The notes under the pieces were generated by a model. It worked only from the letters and a program-made list of their open reading frames with translations, did not search any database and had not been told where the DNA came from. From Brooklawnia sp937867175 (lineage in GTDB: Bacteria > Actinomycetota > Actinomycetes > Propionibacteriales > Propionibacteriaceae), in the NCBI GenBank assembly GCA_036821905.1, contig DAISIR010000011.1, positions 1 through 64,000 of the forward strand: 64,000 bases of DNA, in the 5' to 3' direction. Of the stretch, positions 1 through 8,598 are shown piece after piece. The position numbers and the translations under genes were made by a program. Numbering within the stretch: the first letter of the stretch is position 1; every line of letters begins with the position of its first letter.

Positions 1-248
1 CCGGCGATCGGGTGGCCCTGCTGTTCAACAACCTCGGGGCGACGACCCAGATGGAACTGATGATCGTTGCCCGCAAGGCCTTCGAGCTACTCGGCGAGTT
101 GGGCATCAAGGTCGCCCGCTGCGACATCGGAGCGTACTTCTGCAGCCAGGAGATGGCGGGCTTCTCCATCTCGCTGCTGAAGCTGGACGACCAACTCGAG
201 CATCTGCTCAACGCCCCGTGCGAATCCATCACCTTCAGCCAGGGATGA
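1..248 (+). CDS. dhaK: Dihydroxyacetone kinase subunit DhaK, C-terminal part (5' truncated by window)
   Basis: The frame enters at base 3 and ends at 248. The residues GDRVALLFNNLGATTQMEL match the conserved C-terminal part of the DhaK substrate-binding subunit, which holds dihydroxyacetone covalently on a histidine; that histidine lies outside the window. The stop lies immediately before dhaL, the nucleotide-binding partner, so the two form one transcription unit. Cytoplasmic enzyme of glycerol/dihydroxyacetone metabolism. No dhaM (the PTS phosphoryl donor) follows; it may lie upstream or elsewhere. Related erythrulose kinases share this fold, so the exact triose/tetrose substrate is not certain. 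Confidence 0.9.
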   Translation, partial: GDRVALLFNNLGATTQMELMIVARKAFELLGELGIKVARCDIGAYFCSQEMAGFSISLLKLDDQLEHLLNAPCESITFSQG

Positions 249-250
249 CC

Positions 251-880
251 ATGGAACTCAGTATCGACCAGACCCGCGCGATGCTCGTCGCAATGTGCGA
301 CGCGATCATCGACAACGTAGACGTGCTCACCAAGGCCGACCAGGCCATCGGGGACGGCGACCATGGCGTCGGCATGCGGCGCGGCTTCAAGGCGGCGCGG
401 GAGGCCGTCGAGGCGGCTGAACCCGGCAGCGTCGGTGAGCTGTTCAAGGCCGGCGGGTCGGCCATCATCGCCACCAGTGGCGGGGCGTCCGGCGTCATCT
501 TCGGCCTGTTCCTGCGGGCACCGGCGAAGCAACTGCCGGGGCAGACACTGGACGCGGCCGGGTACGCGTCCTGGCTTGCGGCGGCCGCTGCCCAGATCCA
601 GGCACGCGGCAACGCGAAGCCGGGCGACAAGACGATGGTGGACGCCATCGTCCCCGCGGCCGAGGCCGCGCAGGCGGCCGTCGGCGATGGTCTGCTGGCC
701 GTGGCCGAGGCCAGTGCAGCCGGGGCCCACAAGGGCAAGGACGACACCGTCGAGATGATCGCGTCTTTCGGTAAGGCCAAGGCCCTCGGCGAACGGGCCA
801 AGGGACACCCCGACCCCGGCGCACTGTCGACCACCATCCTGCTGGATGCCGCTCGCGACTACGTCAAGGGGCAGAGCTGA
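251..880 (+). CDS. dhaL: Dihydroxyacetone kinase subunit DhaL (nucleotide-binding, Dak2 domain)
   Basis: A 209-residue Dak2-type protein, the usual length for DhaL. It carries the Mg-nucleotide binding signature with acidic residues at about D30, D35 and D37 (DQAIGDGDHG), then a helical barrel. It transfers phosphate to dihydroxyacetone bound on DhaK. Two ATGs are possible: 245, overlapping the dhaK stop, or 251. I chose 251 because AGGG at 241-244 is then six bases upstream. The next gene is on the other strand, so the unit ends here without dhaM. Without dhaM the phosphoryl donor (ATP or PTS through a distant DhaM) cannot be decided from this window. Confidence 0.9.
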   Translation: MELSIDQTRAMLVAMCDAIIDNVDVLTKADQAIGDGDHGVGMRRGFKAAREAVEAAEPGSVGELFKAGGSAIIATSGGASGVIFGLFLRAPAKQLPGQTLDAAGYASWLAAAAAQIQARGNAKPGDKTMVDAIVPAAEAAQAAVGDGLLAVAEASAAGAHKGKDDTVEMIASFGKAKALGERAKGHPDPGALSTTILLDAARDYVKGQS

Positions 881-902
881 TCACCTGACGGCGGTAACCG
901 CC

Positions 903-1952
903 TCAGGTCGCCAACAACTCCCCCACCAGGCGACCGGCGTCCCGGCATGCCGGGGTGTCGGCGTCCAGGTGGGTGACGGCGCGTACCAAGTTCGACCCGA
1001 CGGCGCTGAGCCCCACCCCTTGTCGGCGGGCGTCCGCGACCACCTGCGCCGCAGCCCGTTCGCCGACGTCCAGCACCACGATGTTGGTAGCCACCGACTC
1101 CGGGTCGACCACGCCCGGGGCCGCCACCGCGACCGCTTCGGCGAAACTGCGGGCGTTGGCATGGTCGTCGGCGAGCCGCCCGATGTTGTGGTCGAGCGCG
1201 TACAACGCGGCAGCCGCGAGGACACCGGCCTGTCGCATCCCCCCGCCCAGCCGCTTGCGCTGCACCCGTGCCGCACCGATACGTTCCTGACTCGACACCA
1301 GGACCGATCCGACCGGTGCCCCCAGGCCCTTCGAGAAGCAGACGCTGACGGTGTCGAACAGCCGCCCGTAGTCGATGAGGTCGACTCCGGTGGCCACGTG
1401 GGCGTTCCAGAGGCGGGCGCCGTCCAGGTGCATCGCCACCCCGACCTGCTGGCAGGCTGCCCGCAGCTCCCGCAGCATCCCGATCGGGTGGATAGTGCCG
1501 CCCCCGAAGTTGTGGGTGTTCTCGATCGCCACCGCGGCGGTCTCCACCAGGAACGGACCGGTGCCGATCGACATCAGGCTCGTCACGTCGCTCACCTTGG
1601 CGATACCCGACACCCCCGAGGACGATTCCCAGGTGCGCATTGTGATGCCGTGCAGCGCTGCATGAGCGCCCATCTCGGCGCGGGCGATGTGCGCCTGCCG
1701 GTCGCACAGCACCTCGGCTCCGCGGGGCACCAACGACCAGACCCCGAGCAGGTTGGCCATCGACCCGGTCGGGCAGAAGAGCCCAGCCTCGTGTCCCAGC
1801 AGTTCGGCGGTGCGCGCCTCCAATTCGTTGATGCTGGGATCCTCGCCGTAGACATCGTCACCGACCTCGGCTGCGGCCATGACCGAGCGCATGCCCGCCG
1901 AGGGTCGCGTCACAGTGTCGGAGCGCAGGTCGATGAACCGCGGTTCGCCCAT
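903..1952 (-). CDS. ltaE: Low-specificity threonine aldolase (PLP enzyme)
   Basis: A 349-residue fold-type I PLP enzyme, normal length for the beta-eliminating lyase/threonine aldolase family, which cleaves L-threonine or L-allo-threonine to glycine and acetaldehyde. Visible family marks are the N-terminal IDLRSDTVTRPS, the HLDGARLWNA segment whose aspartate contacts the PLP ring nitrogen, and the PLP lysine in CFSKGLGAP (about K208). The ATG start overlaps the stop of the upstream aroG-type gene by one base (TGATG), so it is probably translationally coupled to it. A TTG one codon earlier is possible. Stereospecificity cannot be read from the sequence. Confidence 0.88.
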   Translation of the reverse strand: MGEPRFIDLRSDTVTRPSAGMRSVMAAAEVGDDVYGEDPSINELEARTAELLGHEAGLFCPTGSMANLLGVWSLVPRGAEVLCDRQAHIARAEMGAHAALHGITMRTWESSSGVSGIAKVSDVTSLMSIGTGPFLVETAAVAIENTHNFGGGTIHPIGMLRELRAACQQVGVAMHLDGARLWNAHVATGVDLIDYGRLFDTVSVCFSKGLGAPVGSVLVSSQERIGAARVQRKRLGGGMRQAGVLAAAALYALDHNIGRLADDHANARSFAEAVAVAAPGVVDPESVATNIVVLDVGERAAAQVVADARRQGVGLSAVGSNLVRAVTHLDADTPACRDAGRLVGELLAT

Positions 1953-3337
1953 CAATCGTCCCAGTCCGGTACTTGTAGCGGCTGGCGACGCAGCAGCCGG
2001 CTCTGGTTCAGTCGCTCAGCGATCATGAACGCCAACTCCAGGCTCTGATTGCGGTTCAGCCGCGGGTCGCACGCGGTCTCGTAACGTGCGTTGAGGTCTT
2101 CTTCCGACAGTTGGAAGGCGCCGCCGAGACATTCGGTGACATCGTCACCGGTCAGCTCGATGTGTACCCCGCCCGGCCAGCTGCCGAGCTTGTCATGGAC
2201 GTCGAAGAAGCCGTTCAGTTCCTCGACCACCGAAGCGTAGGAACGGGTCTTGTAGCCGTTCGCGGTGGCGAAGGTGTTGCCATGCATCGGGTCGCAAACC
2301 CAAGCCACCTTCCGTCCGGACTGCTCCACCGCCTCGATGATCGCCGGCAGGTTTTCGCGAACATTGTCGGCGCCCATTCGGGTGATGAAGGTGATCCGGC
2401 CAGGTACCCGATCAGGATCGAGGCGGTCGGCGATCTCCAAGGCATCGGCACCGGTCACCGCGGCGCCAAGTTTGATGCCCAGCGGGTTCTGGACGCGCCG
2501 CAGCAGCTCGACCTGGGCGCCGCTGGGCTGACGGGTGCGCTCCCCGATCCAAACCATGTGCCCGGAAGTGGCGTAGGGCAGTTGGCTTCGGGAGTCGATG
2601 CGGGTCATGGCGTACTCGTAGTCGAGCAGTAAAGCCTCATGGGATGCATAGAAATCGACGGTGCTGAGCGTGTCGTCCTGTACTCCACAGGCCAGCATGA
2701 AGCCCAGCGCACGATCGATCTCGTCGACCATGTTCTGGTAGCGATCCTCGATCCGTGAGTCACGCACGAAGCTGGCGTTCCAGGCGTGCATCTGGCGCAG
2801 GTCGGCGAAACCGCCAGTCACGAACGCGCGCACCAGGTTGAGCGTCGCGGCCGACGCGTTGTACATGCGCATCAGTCGGTCGGGGTCTGGACGCCGGGCC
2901 TGTGGCGTGAAGTCGAAACCGTTCACCGCGTCACCTCGGTAGGCCGGCAAGGTGACCTCACCGCGGGTTTCGGTGTCCTTGGAACGCGGCTTGGCGTACT
3001 GGCCGGCGATGCGTCCAACCTTGACGACCGGCAGTTGGGCGGCGTAGGTCAGCACCACGCTCATCGACAACAGGACGCGCAACTTAGCCTTGATGTTGTC
3101 GGCGCGCACCCCGGCGAAGGTCTCGGCGCAGTCGCCGCCTTGGAGCAGGAAGGCCTTTCGATCGGCGACCCGGGCGATCGACTCGCGCAGGTCGTCGCAT
3201 TCGCCGGCGAAGACCAACGGCGGCAACTCCCGCAGCCGATCGACGATCCAACTCAGCCGCTCGGGATCGGCATAGCTCGGCTGCTGCACTTGGGGCATCG
3301 CGTGCAACTGGTTGAGCGTAGGTATCAGGTCGGACAC
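1952..3337 (-). CDS. aroG: Type II 3-deoxy-D-arabino-heptulosonate 7-phosphate (DAHP) synthase
   Basis: Catalyses condensation of phosphoenolpyruvate and erythrose 4-phosphate, the first step of the shikimate pathway. It is the plant-like class II enzyme typical of actinobacteria. Diagnostic segments are LLQGGDCAETF (metal-binding Cys about residue 70), KVGRIAGQYAKPRS, and DPMHGN near the C-terminus. The frame stays open to 3658, but the extra N-terminal part has no family similarity and overlaps the gene upstream. A GTG at 3337 gives 461 residues, matching the usual size. No strong Shine-Dalgarno precedes it, so the start is provisional. It is the third gene in the plsC-led minus-strand run. 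Confidence 0.9.
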   Translation of the reverse strand: MSDLIPTLNQLHAMPQVQQPSYADPERLSWIVDRLRELPPLVFAGECDDLRESIARVADRKAFLLQGGDCAETFAGVRADNIKAKLRVLLSMSVVLTYAAQLPVVKVGRIAGQYAKPRSKDTETRGEVTLPAYRGDAVNGFDFTPQARRPDPDRLMRMYNASAATLNLVRAFVTGGFADLRQMHAWNASFVRDSRIEDRYQNMVDEIDRALGFMLACGVQDDTLSTVDFYASHEALLLDYEYAMTRIDSRSQLPYATSGHMVWIGERTRQPSGAQVELLRRVQNPLGIKLGAAVTGADALEIADRLDPDRVPGRITFITRMGADNVRENLPAIIEAVEQSGRKVAWVCDPMHGNTFATANGYKTRSYASVVEELNGFFDVHDKLGSWPGGVHIELTGDDVTECLGGAFQLSEEDLNARYETACDPRLNRNQSLELAFMIAERLNQSRLLRRQPLQVPDWDD

Positions 3338-3398
3338 GCTGACCAGAATACGTGCCAACCAAGGCCGCCCTCGCGACGTCCAACTACTGCCGGACGTC

Positions 3399-4250
3399 TC
3401 ACGCCGGCGACTGCCTTCTGCGTCGCCTGGCTTCCTCGTCGGCCAGCGCTGCCTGCTCGGCCTGTCGACGCGCAGCCTGCGCCGCCTCATCCAGACGCAC
3501 GGCGTCCTGTTCGTCCAGCAACCTCGCCAACTCGGCCTCGGCGGTCCGGCGTTGCTGCTCGGCCGCCCGACGCTCGACCCGGGACTGCCTCGCCTGCTCG
3601 GCACGTGCCGCCGAAGCGGGACTTCGAGCCAGACCAGGGCGTCCGACAGTGTAGTCATCGCGATACCGTCGGCCTGCCAGCTGGCTGATGTTCGTCATCA
3701 CCAGGTCAGTGAGCCCGCGCAGGATCAGCCCATCGGTGGTGTCGCTGGTCTCGGCGAGGTCGGCGAACCGGTCGACCCCAATCGGTTCGCCGATCCGGAG
3801 CCGATACCGAAGCTCGATCCCCGGGTCGGTGCGGGTGATCGGAACCAGGGCGGCCGGCACGATCGGTGTCCGCCTGGCAACTGCCAGCGCCGCGAACTCG
3901 GCATGCCCCTTGTGCACCGCGCCATCGTTGCCTGCCGCCACCTCGGGGAAGACCAGCAGCACCTGACCGCGCGCGAGCACGGCGGCGGGATGATCGAGGG
4001 AATCGAGGTCGGTCGCCCAACTGGTGCGTCGTAGTCGAGGTATCGGACGCAGACCTGACTCCGGTTGGATGACCACAGTCGTCGGCCGGTTAAGGGAGGC
4101 TGCCACATTCAAGTGGTCCGTTGGCCCGACCCGATTGACCGCCAGGATCAGTGCGTCCTCGGGCAACCTGTCCAGGCCATCGACTTCCAGGCGCCACGGG
4201 TGTCGGATCCGGTCGGCCAACCGCCTGAGCTGGGCGAGGCGTTCGGCCAT
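3399..4250 (-). CDS. PlsC-like protein with degenerate active site and charged helical tail
   Basis: The first 190 residues resemble the PlsC acyltransferase fold of the gene just upstream, but both catalytic motifs are damaged. Where PlsC has N-H-x4-D this protein has NRVGPTD (residues 39-45), with Arg at the position of the catalytic His. Where PlsC has FPEGTRS this one has FPEVAAG (101-107). Residues from about 205 to 283 are rich in Ala, Arg, Glu and Gln and should form a long charged helix or coiled coil. The ATG overlaps the plsC stop (TGATG), so the two are co-translated. It is probably a non-catalytic paralogue, perhaps a partner or scaffold of PlsC. Function unknown. Confidence 0.75.
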   Translation of the reverse strand: MAERLAQLRRLADRIRHPWRLEVDGLDRLPEDALILAVNRVGPTDHLNVAASLNRPTTVVIQPESGLRPIPRLRRTSWATDLDSLDHPAAVLARGQVLLVFPEVAAGNDGAVHKGHAEFAALAVARRTPIVPAALVPITRTDPGIELRYRLRIGEPIGVDRFADLAETSDTTDGLILRGLTDLVMTNISQLAGRRYRDDYTVGRPGLARSPASAARAEQARQSRVERRAAEQQRRTAEAELARLLDEQDAVRLDEAAQAARRQAEQAALADEEARRRRRQSPA

Positions 4251-5041
4251 CACATACCCGCCTGTGTGGGCGTCCCGGTCTCGGATGCCAGGTCGGCGGT
4301 GCGAGGCGGCACCGGCTGGCCTTGGTTGGGGTGGTCGAGCACGAATCCGCTGCTGTCGGCGTTCTTGAGGTCACCGCGCTTGACGCGGGAGGCGTAGACG
4401 TCAACGTAGGTCTGGCCGGTCATCTGCTGGATCGCAGCCATCACTTCGTTGGTCACCCAGCGCAGCACCTTCTGGTCGTTCTCTTGGCCGGACCAATCGC
4501 TGAAGTCGATCGGGTCACCGACGATGATGCGGGCGTCCTTCATCGTCGGGATGCCGAGGCGGTTCTTGATCAGCTTGGTGTTCATCATCGCGACCGGCAG
4601 CACCGGCCGTTTGGACGCCAGCGCCAGCCGCGCCACCCCGGTATGGCCCTTGTACAGCCGCCCGTCGGGGCTCCGCGTGCCCTCCGGGAAGATGCCGACA
4701 ACGCCGCCGAAGAGCAAGATATCTGTCACCGAGCCCAGACCGGCCACGCTCTGCCGGCCTCCGGACCGGTCGATCGGCGCCTGCCCGACGGCGCGCAGGA
4801 ACCAGGCCACGGCGCGGCCTTTGAAGCCCTTGCCCTCGAAGAGTTCCTTCTTGGCGGGGAAGGTCACCTTGGGCTTGATGAGCGAAGGCAGCGTGAATGT
4901 GTCGCCGGCGTCCAAATGGTTGCCGGCCAGCAGGCAACCGCCCTGCGGGAGTTTCTCGGTCCCCTCGATCTGCACGCGGAACCACCACTTGACCGCAGGC
5001 CGCACGAATACCGTCTTGAAGAAGCTGTACCAGCCGCCCAC
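4250..5041 (-). CDS. plsC: 1-acyl-sn-glycerol-3-phosphate acyltransferase family protein
   Basis: A 263-residue acyltransferase predicted to acylate lysophosphatidic acid at the inner face of the membrane in phospholipid synthesis. The two hallmark motifs are intact: NHLDAGD at 41-47 (catalytic His42 and Asp47) and FPEGTRS at 118-124 (phosphate binding). The GTG start at 5041 is preceded by a strong AGGAGGA at good spacing. It heads a minus-strand run with the degenerate paralogue, aroG and ltaE. The acyl acceptor is not certain, since related enzymes act on other lipids. The C-terminal 60 residues are hydrophilic and not part of the catalytic core. Confidence 0.88.
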   Translation of the reverse strand: MGGWYSFFKTVFVRPAVKWWFRVQIEGTEKLPQGGCLLAGNHLDAGDTFTLPSLIKPKVTFPAKKELFEGKGFKGRAVAWFLRAVGQAPIDRSGGRQSVAGLGSVTDILLFGGVVGIFPEGTRSPDGRLYKGHTGVARLALASKRPVLPVAMMNTKLIKNRLGIPTMKDARIIVGDPIDFSDWSGQENDQKVLRWVTNEVMAAIQQMTGQTYVDVYASRVKRGDLKNADSSGFVLDHPNQGQPVPPRTADLASETGTPTQAGM

Positions 5042-5119
5042 CGAGTCCTCCTACAGATCGTCTCGCCCTACTCTAGGGCCCTGCCCACGACGAAGCCGCG
5101 ATTGACTTAGGGTGGAGCA

Positions 5120-5905
5120 GTGGGAACCCGACGCGAATCGCCGCCGATGACCGGTGTTGAACCGATCTGGGCAGCCGGCGCCCCGGGCCCGTTGCAGGGC
5201 GCCGGTGTGCTGGTATGCCATGGCTTCAGCGGCTCCCCGGCGAGCGTTCGCGACAGTGCCCAGTACCTGATCGATCAGGGTGCCGCCGTTGTCTGTCCCC
5301 TGTTGCCCGGCCACGGCACCACTTGGCAACAGATGCGGCTCACGACCCACCAAGACTGGTACTCCGTGCTGCCGCCAGCCCTCGACTGGCTCGCCGAACG
5401 CACTCGCGTGCAGGTGGTGGTCGGATTGTCCATGGGCGGGTCGCTGGCACTTCGGATCGCCCAACTCGAGCAGGTGGCTGGGGTGGTGCTGATCAATCCG
5501 TCCGTCGGCACTGACTCACCGACCTATCGGCTAGTCCCGCTGCTGGCCAAGGTGCTGCCGACCGTTCGCGGTATCGGCTCCGATATCAAGGCGGAGGGTG
5601 TCACCGAGCCGTCGTACCCGCGAGCGCCGCTCGCCGCGGTTGCCAGTATGCGCGAGTTGTGGCGGCTGGTGGAAGAAGACCTGGATTCGGTTCAGTTGCC
5701 GGTGGTGTTGTTCACCTCGCGGGAAGACCACGTGGTCGATGGCTATTCGGGACGTCTGCTGCGCCGTCGGCTGCCGCAATTGACCGACCACTGGCTGGAG
5801 AACAGTTACCACGTCGCCACCATGGACAACGACGCCGACTTCATCAACCGGACCACCGCCACTTTCATCAGCGACCTCTTGCGAGCCGCAGATGAGCCAC
5901 AGTGA
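5120..5905 (+). CDS. Alpha/beta hydrolase (esterase / monoacylglycerol lipase-like)
   Basis: A 261-residue alpha/beta hydrolase without a signal peptide. The oxyanion-hole region is CHGFSGSP (33-40), the nucleophile elbow is GLSMGG with Ser104, and the probable triad is completed by Asp203 (SRED) and His231 (NSYHV). The layout resembles bacterial carboxylesterases and monoacylglycerol lipases of about 250 residues. The substrate is unknown, though plsC lies divergently upstream. The GTG at 5120 has GGAG very close upstream; an ATG at 5147 is an alternative that would remove nine residues. It overlaps the next gene by 14 bases, so the two are co-transcribed. Confidence 0.85.
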   Translation: MGTRRESPPMTGVEPIWAAGAPGPLQGAGVLVCHGFSGSPASVRDSAQYLIDQGAAVVCPLLPGHGTTWQQMRLTTHQDWYSVLPPALDWLAERTRVQVVVGLSMGGSLALRIAQLEQVAGVVLINPSVGTDSPTYRLVPLLAKVLPTVRGIGSDIKAEGVTEPSYPRAPLAAVASMRELWRLVEEDLDSVQLPVVLFTSREDHVVDGYSGRLLRRRLPQLTDHWLENSYHVATMDNDADFINRTTATFISDLLRAADEPQ

Positions 5906-6350
5906 CGACGAAGAATTCGACCGGCGCTTTCAAGCCCTGATCCGCGCCGAGTTCGGTGACGTTGCCGGCGCCGGGCCGCCCGGTGAGCCAGCTGCGCCAC
6001 CAAAGGCCGACCGGCCGCAATCGCGTCGATTCGGTGCCCGAAAGCTGAAGGACCCGATCGAGTACTTCAACCTCAGCAAGGCGATCGAGGAGGCCACCCC
6101 GGACGACGATCACGAGCGCTGGCGCCCGCCGGTGGAATCGTCTTGGGGAAGGCCACGGCTGAAGGTGATCATCGGCGTGGCCCTGCTGGTCACAACCCTG
6201 CTGACGGGCATCCTCGTGCTGGCCGGGCTGCGGCCGGGCGTGTGGCTGGCCGTGCTGACCGCGCTGGCGGCCTGCCTCGGGCTCGCACTGCTGTTCAGCG
6301 CCTTGCCACGACACTGTGACCCAACCAACGGCGACGGGGCGCGACTCTAG
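5892..6350 (+). CDS. Small two-helix membrane protein, function unknown
   Basis: I do not recognise this 152-residue protein. Residues 1-90 are acidic then basic and hydrophilic, with a motif KDPIEYFNLSKAIEEATP. Two hydrophobic helices follow (about 92-113 and 118-140) and a short tail. The ATG lies inside the end of the hydrolase gene upstream (14-base overlap), which supports a real, coupled gene. Its stop overlaps the stop of the convergent gene by four bases. Membrane location is inferred from hydrophobicity only. Confidence 0.7.
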   Translation: MSHSDDEEFDRRFQALIRAEFGDVAGAGPPGEPAAPPKADRPQSRRFGARKLKDPIEYFNLSKAIEEATPDDDHERWRPPVESSWGRPRLKVIIGVALLVTTLLTGILVLAGLRPGVWLAVLTALAACLGLALLFSALPRHCDPTNGDGARL

Positions 6351-7450
6351 CCGCAAGACGTCAGGGCAGGCAGCGGCTCGGCCGGATCGCGCCACAGCCG
6401 CTGCACCACTGCGGTGGCGTCGGGACGCGACATGATTTGGCCGATCGCCGCCTCGCTCCATCGATAAGCGTCAGTGGTATCGCCAAGACCTTGGAAGTCC
6501 GCGTCGGCCGGCACCGATCCGGTCACACAGCCACCGGGCTGGGCCGCCGGGTAGCTGTCGTCGGCCACGGGATGACGCAGCCGCACCCATTCGGCCAAGC
6601 CCTCACTGACCCACTGCCGACCAGCGGCCGGGGCGGCCAGCCACGAGGTCGCGGCGTGTGTTTGCTCGTGCAGCATCAGGGACTGGCGTTGCCCGTCAGT
6701 GAGCCCCGCAGTGGCGTCCGGGTTGACCACGATCCGGCTGGTGACCTGTTCGGACGTGGGCACCTCCCCGCCGCTGGACGCAGTCCAGGTGATCGCCCCC
6801 GCACCGCGGAACTCCAGGGCGGGCTGGGCCAACACCTGAGCGAAGGCGTCCGCGTCCGCCGGCACCTCTATCACCTGCAGGGCGCCGGGACGCAGAAGGG
6901 CGACCGCGGACGGCGTCTGGCTCAGCTGCTCTGCTGCCCGTGCCGCCGGCGATAACCACTGGTCGGCGTCGGGGCCACCGATCACAGCCACTGCACCGGC
7001 GCGGTGGACGCTGATCGGACCGGTCAGCCAGATCGGTGCGGGCATGCCCGGCTGCTGCACGATGTCGGCCAACTCGCACCGCAGCGCGCCGCAGGACCAG
7101 CGAGGCGAGACCTGGTGGCTGGCGACGCCACTCTCGCCCGGCACTCGCCACACCACCTGCCAGGCCTGCTCTTGCGCCGTGGGGGTCAGCGCGATGACGT
7201 CGAGTTCGCGCAGGTTGTCCCACAGCAAGCTGATCCGGTGTTCATCGGCGTCCGACGCGAAGGCGGCCTCGAACCCAGCGCGGTCGTCGGTCTGGATGGC
7301 TGCGAGGAGGGGTCCGGGGGCCCGCTCGGAAGCGGCCTGTTCCCGATCATCGGAGCTGCCCCGCAGCATTGACACCGCGACCACGAGCAGGACCGCGCCC
7401 GCCAGCACAACCAACACGAGCGCCAGCGGGCTGCGCGCTCGTGTTGCCAT
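6347..7450 (-). CDS. Membrane-anchored protein with HExxH metallopeptidase-like motif
   Basis: A 367-residue protein with one N-terminal transmembrane segment (about 9-29) and the rest probably outside the cell. It contains HEQTH at 261-265 followed 18 residues later by SEGLAEW (E283 and E287). This is the arrangement seen in gluzincin-like zinc peptidases of the peptidase MA type, where HExxH and a downstream Glu bind zinc. Two cysteines at about 120 and 125 may pair. Activity is inferred only from the motif; many such lipoprotein-like proteins are uncharacterised. The next gene on the same strand, upstream, is an M23 peptidase 44 bases away, so both may be expressed together in cell-envelope work. 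Confidence 0.7.
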   Translation of the reverse strand: MATRARSPLALVLVVLAGAVLLVVAVSMLRGSSDDREQAASERAPGPLLAAIQTDDRAGFEAAFASDADEHRISLLWDNLRELDVIALTPTAQEQAWQVVWRVPGESGVASHQVSPRWSCGALRCELADIVQQPGMPAPIWLTGPISVHRAGAVAVIGGPDADQWLSPAARAAEQLSQTPSAVALLRPGALQVIEVPADADAFAQVLAQPALEFRGAGAITWTASSGGEVPTSEQVTSRIVVNPDATAGLTDGQRQSLMLHEQTHAATSWLAAPAAGRQWVSEGLAEWVRLRHPVADDSYPAAQPGGCVTGSVPADADFQGLGDTTDAYRWSEAAIGQIMSRPDATAVVQRLWRDPAEPLPALTSCG

Positions 7451-7494
7451 GTTCAGCCCCGGTAGCGTGGCTGGTTCTCAGGACCGCGTGTCGG

Positions 7495-8577
7495 TCAGAA
7501 CAGCCCGACGGGATCGACGATTTGGCCGTTCAGCCAGGTACTGAAGTGCAGGTGGCAGCCGGTGGAATATCCGGTGGTGCCTACCGAGGCGATGATCTGA
7601 CCGGCCTGGACGACCTCACCGGGGGCCACGGCCATGGTCTGCAGGTGGTTGTAGGCAGCCTTGTAGGTGCCGCTGTCGACGATGATCCGGTTGCCCCAGC
7701 CACCTTCGACGCGGGCGCTCAGCACCACACCGGTCCACGCGGCGCGGACGGGGGTACCGCAGGGCGGTGCGATGTCGACGCCGTCGTGCAGCTCGGAGTA
7801 GCCGCCGATCGGGTTGACGCGGTAGCCGAAGGGCGAGGTGATCGGGCCGCTGGTGGGCCAGACGCCCTTCTCACCGCTGGCCGGCAGGGTGACGCCGGAT
7901 CGGCTCAACAAACTGGCGGCCTCAGCTTCGGCGCCGGCGAGCAGCGCCAGGTTGGCGTCCTTGATGGCCTGGTTCGCGGCGGCCTCGAGGGCGGACTTCT
8001 GGTCTGCGCTCAGGCGGTCAACGACCAGTTGAGCGCGGGCCACCTTGCCGTCGTACTCGGCAGCCAGCTCGGTCTGATGGTCGATCTCTGCTTGGATCTT
8101 CTTCAACGAGTCGCCCTGCGCCGCCTCGAGGTCGACCAGCCGGTCCTGCTCGGAGCCCAACCGGACCATTTGCTCATCGGTGATCGCGGTGACGCTCTGC
8201 ATCACGGCCATGTCGGAAAGGAAGTTCTCTTCGGAGTCGGCACCGAACAGCAACGTGGCTGCCCCCAGATCGGCCGACTGCTGATGGGCGGCCACCGCGA
8301 CCCGCCCGACCTGAACCCGCATCTGCTCGACCAGCGCTTGCTGGTCGGTGAGGTCTGCGGTGGTGACGTCGTACTGGCGCTGCGCGGTCACCTGCTCCTG
8401 CTTCGAGGTCTGCAGGTCGCGCTCAACCTGGGCGGCCTCTGTCTGGAGCTGCGTAAGCTCGGCCTGGGCCGCCGCAACGGCGTCCTCGGCGGTCGCCAAC
8501 GGTACCAGACCGATTGTCAGGGCCACTGCGGAAGCAGTTCCGACAATCGCTGTGGCTGCCCGTCGTACGAAACTCAT
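7495..8577 (-). CDS. Secreted M23 family peptidoglycan endopeptidase with coiled-coil domain
   Basis: A 360-residue exported protein. A signal peptide covers about 1-30 (hydrophobic core, then ATAED). Residues 32-225 form an Ala/Gln/Glu-rich coiled coil, as in EnvC-like and RipA-associated factors. The C-terminal third is a LytM/M23 domain with the zinc residues intact: H264 and D268 (HDGVDIA) and H342/H344 (HLHF). It should cut peptide cross-links in peptidoglycan outside the membrane. The ATG at 8577 is preceded by GGAAGGTGG; an upstream in-frame start at 8634 has no such site. A 15-base palindrome lies 22 bases before the start. Confidence 0.9.
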   Translation of the reverse strand: MSFVRRAATAIVGTASAVALTIGLVPLATAEDAVAAAQAELTQLQTEAAQVERDLQTSKQEQVTAQRQYDVTTADLTDQQALVEQMRVQVGRVAVAAHQQSADLGAATLLFGADSEENFLSDMAVMQSVTAITDEQMVRLGSEQDRLVDLEAAQGDSLKKIQAEIDHQTELAAEYDGKVARAQLVVDRLSADQKSALEAAANQAIKDANLALLAGAEAEAASLLSRSGVTLPASGEKGVWPTSGPITSPFGYRVNPIGGYSELHDGVDIAPPCGTPVRAAWTGVVLSARVEGGWGNRIIVDSGTYKAAYNHLQTMAVAPGEVVQAGQIIASVGTTGYSTGCHLHFSTWLNGQIVDPVGLF

Positions 8578-8598
8578 TCGTCCACCTTCCGTAAGTTC

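Noticed and set aside
846..2048. Open frame of 400 codons on the plus strand
   Set aside because: Antisense to threonine aldolase, which is clearly conserved; composition is of shadow type.
3338..3658. N-terminal extension of the DAHP synthase frame
   Set aside because: Adds 107 residues with no family similarity and overlaps the upstream gene; family length fits the start at 3337.
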